A stretch of 64,000 bases of DNA from Kocuria coralli (GTDB lineage Bacteria > Actinomycetota > Actinomycetes > Actinomycetales > Micrococcaceae). A program made the translations under genes and the position numbers. The notes below the pieces were generated by a model that worked only from the letters and a program-made list of their open reading frames with translations, ran no database searches and had not been told where the DNA came from. Location of the stretch: positions 1-64,000 of the forward strand of contig NZ_ML708616.1 of assembly GCF_008831305.1 (NCBI RefSeq), in the 5' to 3' direction. This document shows, piece after piece, positions 50,007 to 58,414 of the stretch. Numbering within the stretch: position 1 is the first letter of the stretch; each line of letters starts with the position of its first letter.

Positions 50007-51566
50007 ATGGCCGGCACCGCGCAAGAAACGGGGGCAGCGAATCTGCCACCGCTCACTCCCGGTCCGTATCGGAAACGGATCGGCCTCATCTCGATCATCG
50101 CCTGTTTCGGTGGTCTTCTCTTCGGGTACGACACGGGCGTCAGCAACGGCGCCGAAGGGCCGATGCAGCGGGAGCTCGGGCTCACCGAACTGCAGCTGGG
50201 CCTGGCCATCAGCTCGCTGGTCTTCGCCGCCGCGTTCGGCGCCCTGTTCTGCGGCAAGATCTCCGACGCCTGGGGCCGCCGGAAGACCATCATCCTCCTG
50301 GCCGTCATGTTCTTCATCGGGACCGCGCTGGTGGTGTTCTCCCCGGGCGGAGAGGCCTTCGGGTCACGCCTGCCGGACTACATGCTGGCCGGTGGCGCGG
50401 AACACGAATGGCTGAACCACGGCAGCTTCTCGGGGGTCGGGTACGGAGTCCTGCTCGCGGGGCGCATCATGCTGGGCCTGGCCGTGGGCGGCGCCTCGAC
50501 GGTGGTGCCGGTCTACCTGGCCGAGATGGCTCCCTTCGAGATCCGCGGGGCGATCACCGGCCGCAACGAGGTGGCCATCGTCTCCGGTCAGCTGCTCGCC
50601 TTCGTCATGAACGCGATCATCGGCAACCTCTTCGGCGAATACGCCGGCGTCTGGCGCGTCATGTTCGCGATGTGCGCGATTCCCGCGATCTTCCTCTTCT
50701 TCGGCATGCTGCGCATGCCGGAGTCCCCGCGATGGCTGGTGGAGAAGGGTCGGCACGATGACGCGCTGGCAGTGCTCAAGACCGTGCGTTCCGAGGATCG
50801 CGCCATCGCCGAGCTGCACGACGTTCAGGTGGTCGCCGAGGAGGAGGAGAAGTTCAACGACAAGAAGGTCGGCCTGGGCGCCCTCCTGTCGAGCAAGTGG
50901 CTGGTGCGCATCGTGCTGATCGGCATCGGCGTGGCCATGGCGCAGCAGCTCACCGGGATCAACTCGATCATGTACTACGGCCAGCGCATCCTGATCGAGG
51001 CCGGGTTCTCGGGCGACGCCGCTCTGATCGCCAATATCTCGGCCGGTGTGGCCGCCGTGGTCGGCGGGTTCATCGCCCTCTACAACATGGACCGGCTCGA
51101 CCGGCGTCTCACCTTCGCGATCGGCCTGACCCTCACGACGACGTGCCATCTCCTGATCGGCATCTCCTCGATCGTGATGCCCGAGGACGCGGCCTACCGC
51201 CCCTACGTGCTGCTGCTGCTCATCGTGGCCTTCGTGTTCTCCATGCAGACCTTCCTCAACGTGGCGGTCTGGGTGTGGCTCGCGGAGATCTTCCCGCTGC
51301 ACATGCGCGGTCTGGGCATCGGCATCTCGGTGTTCTTCGGCTGGACCACGAACGGCCTGCTGGCCCTGTTCGTCCCCACGCTGATCAGCACGATCCACAT
51401 CACCGGTACGTTCTTCCTCTTCGCGGCGGTCGGCTTGCTCGCACTGCTGTTCGTGGTCAGGTTCGTGCCGGAGACCCGCGGTATCACCCTGGAGAAGCTG
51501 GAGGAGGACGTCTCCACCGGCGCCATCCACATCGTCACCCGGGAGACCAAGCTCCTGCGCAGGTAA
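50007..51566 (+). CDS. iolT: Sugar-porter MFS transporter, probable inositol/proton symporter (IolT)
   Basis: A 519-residue 12-helix sugar porter. Signatures are FGYDTGVSNGAEG in helix 1, DAWGRRKTI (motif A), PESPRWLVEKG between helices 6 and 7, QQLTGINSIMYYG in helix 7, and RFVPETRGITLEKLEED at the end. The family includes IolT1/T2 of Corynebacterium. An insert between helices 2 and 4 (FSPGGEAFGSRLPDYMLAGGAEHEWL) is longer than usual and is extracytoplasmic. ATG 50007 follows GAAGGAG. Position inside the island and its own promoter with an IolR-like box support inositol uptake. Confidence 0.9.
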   Translation: MAGTAQETGAANLPPLTPGPYRKRIGLISIIACFGGLLFGYDTGVSNGAEGPMQRELGLTELQLGLAISSLVFAAAFGALFCGKISDAWGRRKTIILLAVMFFIGTALVVFSPGGEAFGSRLPDYMLAGGAEHEWLNHGSFSGVGYGVLLAGRIMLGLAVGGASTVVPVYLAEMAPFEIRGAITGRNEVAIVSGQLLAFVMNAIIGNLFGEYAGVWRVMFAMCAIPAIFLFFGMLRMPESPRWLVEKGRHDDALAVLKTVRSEDRAIAELHDVQVVAEEEEKFNDKKVGLGALLSSKWLVRIVLIGIGVAMAQQLTGINSIMYYGQRILIEAGFSGDAALIANISAGVAAVVGGFIALYNMDRLDRRLTFAIGLTLTTTCHLLIGISSIVMPEDAAYRPYVLLLLIVAFVFSMQTFLNVAVWVWLAEIFPLHMRGLGIGISVFFGWTTNGLLALFVPTLISTIHITGTFFLFAAVGLLALLFVVRFVPETRGITLEKLEEDVSTGAIHIVTRETKLLRR

Positions 51567-51680
51567 CAGCAGGAACCTCCGATCGACGGCCCGCCCTTCA
51601 CGGTGCGGGCCGTCGATCATCTGACCCCCGGTTCTCCGGCTCCGGTCTCCCGTGCTCTTTCTGTGAAAGGACCCCATGCC

Positions 51681-52694
51681 ATGAGCTCTCCCGTACGTAT
51701 CGGCCTGATCGGCACCGGCAGGATCGGCAGGGTGCATGCCGGGAACATCGCGGCGGATCCATCGGTCGAGCTGAGCTGGATCGCGGACCCGTTCGTCGAG
51801 GGCGCCCGTTCGGTGTCCGCCCGTTTCGGCGGCAAGGTCACCGAATCGCCGGAGGAACTGACCCACTCGGGGGAGGTCGACGCGATCGTGATCGCCTCGC
51901 CGACCCCCACCCACGTGGACCTGATCTCGTCGGCGGTCGATGCGGGGGTGCCGGCCTTCTGCGAGAAGCCGATAGACCTCGACATCGCCCGCGTCGACGC
52001 GCTGCGCGAGAAGGTCGCCTCCTCCGGGGTCCCCGTCGCGCTGGGTTTCAACCGCCGCTTCGACCCCGACTTCGCCGCCGTGCGGGCGCGGGTCGAGGCG
52101 GGGGAGATCGGCCGCCTCGAGCAGCTGTGCTTCACCAGCCGTGATCCGGCTCCGCCACCGGCCGACTACGTGCGGGTCTCGGGCGGGATCTTCCGCGACA
52201 TGACCATCCACGACTTCGACATGGCCCGTTTCTTCCTGCCGGATCTCGTGGAAGTCAGCGCCGTCGGCACGCAGATGTTCGACGACGGCGCCCGTCGGCA
52301 CGGTGACTTCGACATGGCGGTGACCACCATCCGGTCGGCATCGGGGGCTCTCGTGACGATCGTGAACTCGCGTCACAGCGCGTTCGGCCACGATCAGCGG
52401 ATCGAGGCCTTCGGCGAGCACGGGATGATCCAGGTGGCCAATGCCCCCACCAGCCTGGTCAGCGCCTCCACGGCCGCCAGTGTGGAGGCCAGGCCTCCCT
52501 ACCAGGAGTTCTTCCTGGAGCGTTATGCGAAGGCGTACGCCGCCGAGCTGGCGGAGTTCGTCAAGCTGGTGAGAGGGGAGCCGTCGTCGAGCCCCACGTT
52601 CGACGACGGCCGCGCGGCGCTGCTGCTCGCCGACGCCGCCCAGCGCTCGGCCGAGGAGGGGACGGTCGTCCCCGTGCAGCTGGATGCCGGCTGA
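51681..52694 (+). CDS. iolG: Inositol 2-dehydrogenase (IolG family), copy 2
   Basis: A 337-residue Gfo/Idh/MocA dehydrogenase. RIGLIGTGRIGRVHAGNIA is the cofactor loop, VPAFCEKPIDLD the catalytic EKP, LGFNRRFDPDFAAVR the substrate Arg segment, and SGGIFRDMTIHDFDMARFFL the Asp/His catalytic strand. This FRDMTIHDFDMA version is the one seen in bacterial myo-inositol/D-chiro-inositol 2-dehydrogenases. The ATG at 51681 follows AAAGGACCCC. The gene lies 115 bases after iolT and 90 bases before another TIM-barrel gene. Confidence 0.9.
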   Translation: MSSPVRIGLIGTGRIGRVHAGNIAADPSVELSWIADPFVEGARSVSARFGGKVTESPEELTHSGEVDAIVIASPTPTHVDLISSAVDAGVPAFCEKPIDLDIARVDALREKVASSGVPVALGFNRRFDPDFAAVRARVEAGEIGRLEQLCFTSRDPAPPPADYVRVSGGIFRDMTIHDFDMARFFLPDLVEVSAVGTQMFDDGARRHGDFDMAVTTIRSASGALVTIVNSRHSAFGHDQRIEAFGEHGMIQVANAPTSLVSASTAASVEARPPYQEFFLERYAKAYAAELAEFVKLVRGEPSSSPTFDDGRAALLLADAAQRSAEEGTVVPVQLDAG

Positions 52695-52784
52695 AGCGCC
52701 CGCGACCGCCTGAAACAACCGTCTAAGCACGAGCCTCCGGGGGCGCAGGACCCCTGGAAGCGACGATCGACGAAGGAGACGCAC

Positions 52785-53762
52785 ATGCAGATCGGCTTGC
52801 TCACAGACTCCCTGGGGAACCGCAGCCTCGAGGAGGCCCTCGACACCGCGGCCGGACTCGGGTTGGACACCGTCGAATTCGCCATGGGCAACTGGTCGGG
52901 GGCGCCCCACACCGATCTCGCGGCCCTGGTACGCAGCGCGGGGGCGCGGGATGCGCTCGCGGAAGCGGTCGGCTCCCGGGGGCTGACCATCAGCGCGCTG
53001 AACGCCAACGGGAATCAGCTCCACCCGGTCTCCGGGGCGCAGCAGGACGGGGTGGTCCGGGACACGATCCGCGTGGCCTCCGAGATGGGGGTGCCCACCG
53101 TCGTGCTGATGTCGGGGCTTCCGGCCGCGCGGGGGGAGAAGTCGCCCAACTGGATCACGACCTCCTGGCCTCCCGAGACCCTGGAGATCCTCGAATACCA
53201 GTGGGAGGAGGTTGCCAGGCCGTACTGGCTCGACCTGGCCGAGTTCGCGCGGCGCCATGACGTTCGGCTGGCCGTGGAGATGCACGGCCGTCAGCTGGTG
53301 TTCAACGTCGCCACCCTGAAGCGGCTGCGGGACATGGCCGGCGACGACGTCGTGGGCGCCAACCTGGACCCGTCGCATCTGATGTGGATGGGAGCCGACA
53401 TCCTCGAGGTCATCCGGGCACTGGGGTCGTCGATCTTCCACGTCCATGCCAAGGACGTCAGGATCGACAGGCGCAACGCCGGTATCAACGGCGTGCTCGA
53501 CACGCTGCCGCCGGCCGACGCGGCCGAGCGGTCCTGGAACTTCGTGACGCTGGGCCTGGGGCACCCGGGCGGGGCGTCCTTCTGGGCGGACTTCGTCTAC
53601 ACCCTCAGGTCGGTCGGCTACGAGGGCCCGCTGAACATCGAGCACGAGGATGTGCTGCTCTCCTCGGCCGAAGGCGTGCGCCGGTCGGCGGAGCTGCTCC
53701 GCTCCGTGGCCATCTCCGAGGCGCCGGACTGGGTTCCCGCCGATATCCACGGAAGCATCTGA
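52785..53762 (+). CDS. Sugar-phosphate isomerase/epimerase-like TIM barrel
   Basis: A 325-residue xylose-isomerase-like barrel. MQIGLLTDSLGNRSLEEALDTAAGLGLDTVEFAMG begins it; VRLAVEMHGRQLVFNV, VVGANLDPSHLMWMG, and IFHVHAKDVRIDRRN are metal-site strands (Glu, Asp, His), and GLGHPGGASFWADFVYTLR with LNIEHEDVLLS supplies the last Glu. It is a keto-cyclitol or ketose epimerase by fold; IolI-like inosose isomerisation would suit its position after the second IolG. ATG 52785 follows GAAGGAGACGC. A hairpin follows the stop. Confidence 0.8.
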   Translation: MQIGLLTDSLGNRSLEEALDTAAGLGLDTVEFAMGNWSGAPHTDLAALVRSAGARDALAEAVGSRGLTISALNANGNQLHPVSGAQQDGVVRDTIRVASEMGVPTVVLMSGLPAARGEKSPNWITTSWPPETLEILEYQWEEVARPYWLDLAEFARRHDVRLAVEMHGRQLVFNVATLKRLRDMAGDDVVGANLDPSHLMWMGADILEVIRALGSSIFHVHAKDVRIDRRNAGINGVLDTLPPADAAERSWNFVTLGLGHPGGASFWADFVYTLRSVGYEGPLNIEHEDVLLSSAEGVRRSAELLRSVAISEAPDWVPADIHGSI

Positions 53763-53774
53763 GAGACCTCGACG

Positions 53775-53805
53775 CCGGGCGCCCCGTCATCCGGGGCGCC
53801 CGGCT
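53775..53805 (+). terminator. Hairpin terminator closing cyclitol block 1
   Basis: GCCGGGCGCCCC (53775-53786) and GGGGCGCCCGGC (53794-53805) form a perfect 12-bp stem 13 bases after the TIM-barrel stop and 20 bases before the LacI start. Confidence 0.75.
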
Positions 53806-53825
53806 CCCGTGCCAGAATATTCGTC

Positions 53826-54833
53826 ATGCCGAGAAGCAGTGGAGCGTCGCGTCCGACCATCCGGGATGTCGCCGCCGAGGCGGGGGTGTCCAAGGGGCTG
53901 GTCTCACTGGCCTTCAAGGACGCCAGCAAAGTCAGCCCCCTGCGGCGTGAGCGCATCCTCCGCGCTGCCGACAAGCTCGGATACAAGCCCAACTTCCTGG
54001 CGCAGTCGCTCGCCACCGAACGCTCCTCCTTCATCGGCATCCTGCTCAGCAACCTGCACAACCCGCTGTTCCCCGAGATCGCCGATGCGGCACGGGTGGT
54101 GTTCGAGCAGGCGGGACGGCATAGCCTGCTCACGAGTGCCACGGGGCCGGGAAGCACCGGCGCGCCGCGGGTGGACCAGCAGCTGATCCAGATGTTCCAG
54201 GACCTCAGGCCTTCGGGGGTGCTGGTGATCGGGTCGCTCGCGCAGGACAGCGCGCTGCCGCTCGATACCCCCGTCGTCTACGCGAGCTCCGTCCCGGCCG
54301 GGCAGGCGGGCGGCTCCTCCGTGCGGGTGCACGACCATGCCGGGATATCCCTGGCGGTCGATCACCTGATCGCCCAGGGGCGGGAGAGGATCGCGTTCGT
54401 CGGGGGAGAAGGGGGCGCGGTGTCGCAGGTGCGGGCGCAGGCCTACCGCGACGTGCTCACCGGGAAGGGGATGGACGCCCGGGTCTATCCGGCCGACCTC
54501 ACCGAGCGCTCCGGTTTCGAGGCGTTCAGCAAAGCCGTGGCGGACGGCGGCCGGCCGGACGCCGTGGTGGCGGTCAACGACCTGGTGGGCATCGGCGTGC
54601 AGTCCGCCGCCGACCAGATCGGGTTGCGTGTCCCCGCCGACCTGGCCGTGACCGGCTTCGACAACACCTTCCTGGCGGGGCTCCACCGGATCTCACTGAC
54701 CAGCGTGGATCCGCAGAACGCCCGCGTCGGAGCCGAGGCCGCCCGGACGCTGCTCGCGACGATGGGCGGCGATCATGATCTCCGGGAGGAACTGGTGGAA
54801 CCGAGGCTCGTGGTCAGGGGATCATCCTCCTGA
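53826..54833 (+). CDS. LacI-family transcriptional regulator
   Basis: A 335-residue repressor. The DNA-binding head is RPTIRDVAAEAGVSKGLVSLAFKDASKVSPLRRERILRAADKLGYKPNFLAQSLA, with the hinge helix at its end. The ligand core begins SFIGILLSNLHNPLFPEIADAA and contains DHLIAQGRERIAFVGGEGG and PDAVVAVNDLVGIGVQSAADQIGLRVP, closing VTGFDNTFLAGLHRISLTSVDP. The head has Ser-Lys-Gly-Leu-Val in the recognition helix rather than the usual Thr-Val-Ser. It is monocistronic and immediately precedes the block 2 genes, whose promoter carries a LacI-type palindrome. Its own start lies 20 bases after a terminator, so its promoter must overlap that region. Confidence 0.93.
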   Translation: MPRSSGASRPTIRDVAAEAGVSKGLVSLAFKDASKVSPLRRERILRAADKLGYKPNFLAQSLATERSSFIGILLSNLHNPLFPEIADAARVVFEQAGRHSLLTSATGPGSTGAPRVDQQLIQMFQDLRPSGVLVIGSLAQDSALPLDTPVVYASSVPAGQAGGSSVRVHDHAGISLAVDHLIAQGRERIAFVGGEGGAVSQVRAQAYRDVLTGKGMDARVYPADLTERSGFEAFSKAVADGGRPDAVVAVNDLVGIGVQSAADQIGLRVPADLAVTGFDNTFLAGLHRISLTSVDPQNARVGAEAARTLLATMGGDHDLREELVEPRLVVRGSSS

Positions 54834-54908
54834 CCTGCGGGTTCCGACGCTCCGGAGGACTCCGGACCGGCCGGTGAATCCGGCCGGTCACCTTCTGGAA
54901 ACAAGCTC

Positions 54909-54957
54909 TTGACGTGTGGATGTGATGCGCACTACTGTTTTTTGAACCGGTTCAAAA
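54909..54957 (+). promoter_or_regulatory. Promoter of block 2 with perfect LacI-type operator
   Basis: TTGACG (54909-54914), 18 bases, TACTGT (54933-54938). Directly downstream, at the expected transcription start, is the perfect 18-bp palindrome TTTTGAACCGGTTCAAAA (54940-54957) with the central CG typical of LacI operators. The aldehyde dehydrogenase ATG follows at 54982. Repression by the adjacent LacI protein and relief by a cyclitol or pathway intermediate is expected. Confidence 0.85.
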
Positions 54958-54981
54958 TGTGACCACCCGGAAGGACACGCT

Positions 54982-56427
54982 ATGCATCGCCAGCTTCTCA
55001 TCGGAGGCGAATGGAAGCCCTCCGCAGAGCCCGGGCTGCGCCCGTTGACCGTGACCTCGCCCTACGACGGGCGGGTCGTCGGTGAGGTCGTGGCCGCCGG
55101 AACCGAAGACGTCGGGCTGAGCATCGAAGCCGCCGAGCGCGGCGCGGCTCGCTGGCGGCGCACACCGGCCCATGAGCGGGCCGCGATCCTCAACCGGGCG
55201 GCGCAGCTGGCCGACGAGCGCGCGGAGGAGATCGCCGCGGTGCTCAGCGCGGAGAACGGCAAGACCCTCAAGGAGGCCAGGTCCGAGGCCGGTCGTTCGG
55301 GCGACATCATCCGGCTCGCGGCTTTCGAGGGCACTCAGCTCTACGGCCAGACGCTGCCGCTGGACGCCAACCCCGGGACCGGGCAGGACAAGCTGGGCTT
55401 CACGCTGCGCCAGCCGGCGGGAATCGTGGCAGCGATCACCCCGTTCAACTACCCCGCACTGCTGGTCATGCATAAGGTGGCGCCGGCGCTCGCCGCGGGC
55501 AACGCCGTGATCCTCAAGCCGGCCAGCACCACCCCGTTGACCGCGCTGGCGCTGGCCGAGTGCTTCATCGACGCCGGACTGCCCGAAGGCGTGCTGTCGG
55601 TGCTGCCCGGCCCGGGCAGCACCGTCGGCGACGCCCTGGTCTCCGACCCGGCCGTGCGCAAGGTCTCCTTCACGGGGTCCACGGCGGTCGGCGAGCACCT
55701 GGCCAGCATCGCAGGGGTCAAGAAGCTCTCCCTGGAACTGGGGGCCTCGTCCCCGGTGGTCGTGCTGCCCGATGCCGACCTCGAACTGGCCGCCTCGGCG
55801 GTCGCCGCCGGCGGCTACGTCAACGCCGGCCAGGTCTGCATCTCCGTCCAGCGAGTGATCGCCCACCGCAGCATCGCCGGGGACTTCAACGACGCCCTGC
55901 TCGCGAAGGTCCGCGAGCACCGCACCGGCGACCCCGGCAGCGCGGACACCACGGTCGGCACGCTGATCACCGAGAAGGAGGCCCGGCGGGTGGAGGCCGC
56001 CATCCAAGGGGCCGCCAACGCCGGAGCGCGGCTGGAGACCGGCGGGCAGCGCGACGGGGCGATCGTGGAACCGGCACTGCTGACCGGCGTGGCACCGGAT
56101 GCGGAGATCATCCACGAGGAGCTGTTCGGCCCCGCCGTCGCCGTCTCGACCGCCGAGGACATCACCGAGGCCATCGCACTGGCCAACAGCACCTCCTACG
56201 GCCTGGCCGCCGGGATCTTCACCAAGGACGTCAACGCCGCGGTGCAGGCGGCCCGGGAGGTGGATGCCGGCAGCATCCACATCAACTGGACCCCGCTGTG
56301 GCGTGCCGATCTGATGCCGTACGGCGGGCTCAAGGCCTCGGGCGTCGGCAAGGAGGGCCCGCGCGCCGCCGTCGAGGAGATGACCGAGGCCAAGACCATC
56401 GTCCTCCACGGACAGCCCTGGACCTGA
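54982..56427 (+). CDS. NAD(P)-dependent aldehyde dehydrogenase, hydrolytic type
   Basis: A 481-residue aldehyde dehydrogenase. The general base Glu is in LSLELGASSP and the nucleophile Cys in NAGQVCISVQR, so it oxidises an aldehyde to the free acid, unlike the CoA-dependent IolA. AAITPFNYPALLVMHKVAPALAAG and SFTGSTAVGEHLAS are the cofactor site. It resembles lactaldehyde/glyceraldehyde/succinate-semialdehyde dehydrogenases. As first gene of block 2, directly under the LacI operator and 50 bases before iolD copy 2, its most likely substrate is a carbohydrate-derived aldehyde; 5-deoxyglucuronate is proposed. ATG 54982 follows GGAAGGACACG. Confidence 0.88.
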   Translation: MHRQLLIGGEWKPSAEPGLRPLTVTSPYDGRVVGEVVAAGTEDVGLSIEAAERGAARWRRTPAHERAAILNRAAQLADERAEEIAAVLSAENGKTLKEARSEAGRSGDIIRLAAFEGTQLYGQTLPLDANPGTGQDKLGFTLRQPAGIVAAITPFNYPALLVMHKVAPALAAGNAVILKPASTTPLTALALAECFIDAGLPEGVLSVLPGPGSTVGDALVSDPAVRKVSFTGSTAVGEHLASIAGVKKLSLELGASSPVVVLPDADLELAASAVAAGGYVNAGQVCISVQRVIAHRSIAGDFNDALLAKVREHRTGDPGSADTTVGTLITEKEARRVEAAIQGAANAGARLETGGQRDGAIVEPALLTGVAPDAEIIHEELFGPAVAVSTAEDITEAIALANSTSYGLAAGIFTKDVNAAVQAAREVDAGSIHINWTPLWRADLMPYGGLKASGVGKEGPRAAVEEMTEAKTIVLHGQPWT

Positions 56428-56476
56428 GGCGTCGTCGGGACGCCCCGCGAGCCACCCTGAGCAGAGAGCAGAGATC

Positions 56477-58414
56477 ATGACCCACAGCGATGAGACCGTC
56501 CGGCTGACCGTGGCCCAGGCGGTGGTCAAGTACCTCACCGTGCAGTACTCCGTCCTCGACGGCGACCGGCGCCGTATCGTCCCGGCCGCGGCGGGCATCT
56601 TCGGCCATGGCAACGTGTCCGGATTCAGCCAGGCCTTCTCCCAGTACTCGGACGACCTGCCGTTCATCCAGGGCCGCAACGAGCAGGCACTGGGCCACGC
56701 GGGGGCCGCGCTGGCCAAGGCCACGCGACGTCGCCAGACCCTGGCGGTGAGCGCCTCGATCGGGCCCGGGGCGATGAACCTGATCACCGCGGCCTCGCTG
56801 GCCACCGTCAACCGCCTGCCGCTGCTGCTGCTTCCCGGCGACACCTACGCGACCCGCAGGCAGGGCCCGGTCCTCCAGCAGCTGGAGGACCCGCAGGATC
56901 CCGGGCTCACGGTCAATGACGCCTTCCGCCCGGTCTCGCGCTTCTTCGACCGCATCACCCGGCCGGAACAGCTCGTCACGGCGCTGCCGCAGGCCTTCCG
57001 CGTCCTGACCAGCCCCGTGGAGACCGGTGCCGTGGTGCTCTCCCTGCCCCAGGACATCCAGTCCCACGCCTACGACTTCCCGGTCGCGCTCTTCGAACCT
57101 CGTGACTGGCCCATCCGCCGCACCATCCCGCACGAGGAGGAGATCGCCGCCGTCGCCGGCCGGCTCCGCGAGGCGCGGAAGCCCGTCATCGTCGCGGGCG
57201 GCGGTGTCCTCTACTCCGAGGCCACGGTGGCACTGGAATCGCTGGCGGAGGCGACGGGGATCCCGGTCGCCGAGACCTTCGGGGGCAAGGGGGCGGTGCA
57301 GTCCGAGGCGGACTGGCTGCTCGGCGGCATCGGACTGGAGGGCAACCCCGCCACCAACCAGCTCATCGCGGAGGCGGACCTCGTCCTCTCCGTCGGCACC
57401 CGCCTCACCGACTTCGCCACCGGCTCGCAGAGCATGTTCAAGAACCCGGACGTGCGGTTCGCCTCGATCAACATCGCCGATCTGGACGCCATCAAGCAGG
57501 GTGCGACCGCCGTCGTCGCCGATGCCCGGCTCGGCCTCGACGCGCTGCGATCGGCTCTGGGGGACTACCGGGTCCCGGAGCAGTGGAGCCGAGAGATCGC
57601 CGCCAGGCGCGGTGAATGGGCTCCCGAGCGGACCGCCGCGCTGGATCCCGACACCCCCTTCGACAAGAGCGCGCCGGAGCACGCGGAACTGGGCATCCCG
57701 GACACGGATGCGGAGATCACCCAGGGCCAGCTCATCGGCCTGCTGCAGGAGCACGCTCAGGACGGCGACACGATCATCGCCGCGGCCGGAGGCCCTCCCG
57801 GGGACCTGCTGAAGGTCTGGGACGCCACCGCCGGGCGGAACTGCCACCTGGAGTTCGGGTTCTCCTGCATGGGCTACGAGGTGCCCGCGGGCATCGGGGT
57901 GCGGCTCGCCGACCCGGACCCCGCCCACCGGGTCACGGTGTTCATCGGCGACGGCACCTTCCTGCTGAACCCCACCGAGATCCTGACGGCGGCGCAGGAG
58001 AGAATGAAGATCACCTACGTGGTCTCCGAGAACCACGGCTACCAGGTGATCCGACGGCTGCAGATGCTGAAGTTCGGCGAGCAGTTCGGCAACGACTTCC
58101 GCTACCGCGGTGACGGGGAGAACGCCCGCCTGGACGGCGACTACCTGGAGGTCGACCTCCGCCAGATCGGGCAGGGCCTGGGGGCGCAGGCCGAGCGCGT
58201 GACCACCGCCGCGCAGGTGCGCGAGGCGCTCGACCGCACGCGGGACGTGGACGGCCCCGTCCTGCTGGTGGTACCCACCGTTCCCCTCGTGGATCTCCCC
58301 CCGGGCGGTGTCTTCTGGGACGTGGCCCCCGCCGAGGTCTCCGAGCAGGACTGGGTGGCGCCCATCCGCGAGGAGTACGAGGCGGGGCTCCAGGACCAGC
58401 GGTGGCACGTATGA
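56477..58414 (+). CDS. iolD: IolD-type ThDP-dependent ring-opening hydrolase, copy 2
   Basis: A 645-residue ThDP enzyme collinear with copy 1. AGIFGHGNVSGFSQAFSQY, IQGRNEQALGHAGAALAKAT and ASIGPGAMNLITAASLATVNRLPLLLLPGD match the N-terminal half; GDGTFLLNPTEILTAAQERM with SENHGYQVIRRLQ is the ThDP/Mg motif. The two copies are clearly diverged, so this is not a recent duplication. It should open a trihydroxycyclohexanedione or a related diketo-cyclitol. Its TGA overlaps the ATG of the HpaI-type aldolase gene, tying the two reactions together. There is no IolC or IolB gene alongside. Confidence 0.9.
   Translation: MTHSDETVRLTVAQAVVKYLTVQYSVLDGDRRRIVPAAAGIFGHGNVSGFSQAFSQYSDDLPFIQGRNEQALGHAGAALAKATRRRQTLAVSASIGPGAMNLITAASLATVNRLPLLLLPGDTYATRRQGPVLQQLEDPQDPGLTVNDAFRPVSRFFDRITRPEQLVTALPQAFRVLTSPVETGAVVLSLPQDIQSHAYDFPVALFEPRDWPIRRTIPHEEEIAAVAGRLREARKPVIVAGGGVLYSEATVALESLAEATGIPVAETFGGKGAVQSEADWLLGGIGLEGNPATNQLIAEADLVLSVGTRLTDFATGSQSMFKNPDVRFASINIADLDAIKQGATAVVADARLGLDALRSALGDYRVPEQWSREIAARRGEWAPERTAALDPDTPFDKSAPEHAELGIPDTDAEITQGQLIGLLQEHAQDGDTIIAAAGGPPGDLLKVWDATAGRNCHLEFGFSCMGYEVPAGIGVRLADPDPAHRVTVFIGDGTFLLNPTEILTAAQERMKITYVVSENHGYQVIRRLQMLKFGEQFGNDFRYRGDGENARLDGDYLEVDLRQIGQGLGAQAERVTTAAQVREALDRTRDVDGPVLLVVPTVPLVDLPPGGVFWDVAPAEVSEQDWVAPIREEYEAGLQDQRWHV

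Noticed and set aside
50364-53750. Minus-strand open frame of 1128 codons
   Set aside because: It runs antisense across iolT, iolG and a TIM-barrel gene, has low-complexity His/Arg/Gly/Asp composition and no domain; it is a high-GC shadow frame.
48904-53762. The two extra TIM-barrel genes considered as IolB
   Set aside because: IolB is a cupin; these are xylose-isomerase-like barrels with metal-site Glu/Asp/His strands. An analogous activity remains possible but they are not IolB homologues.
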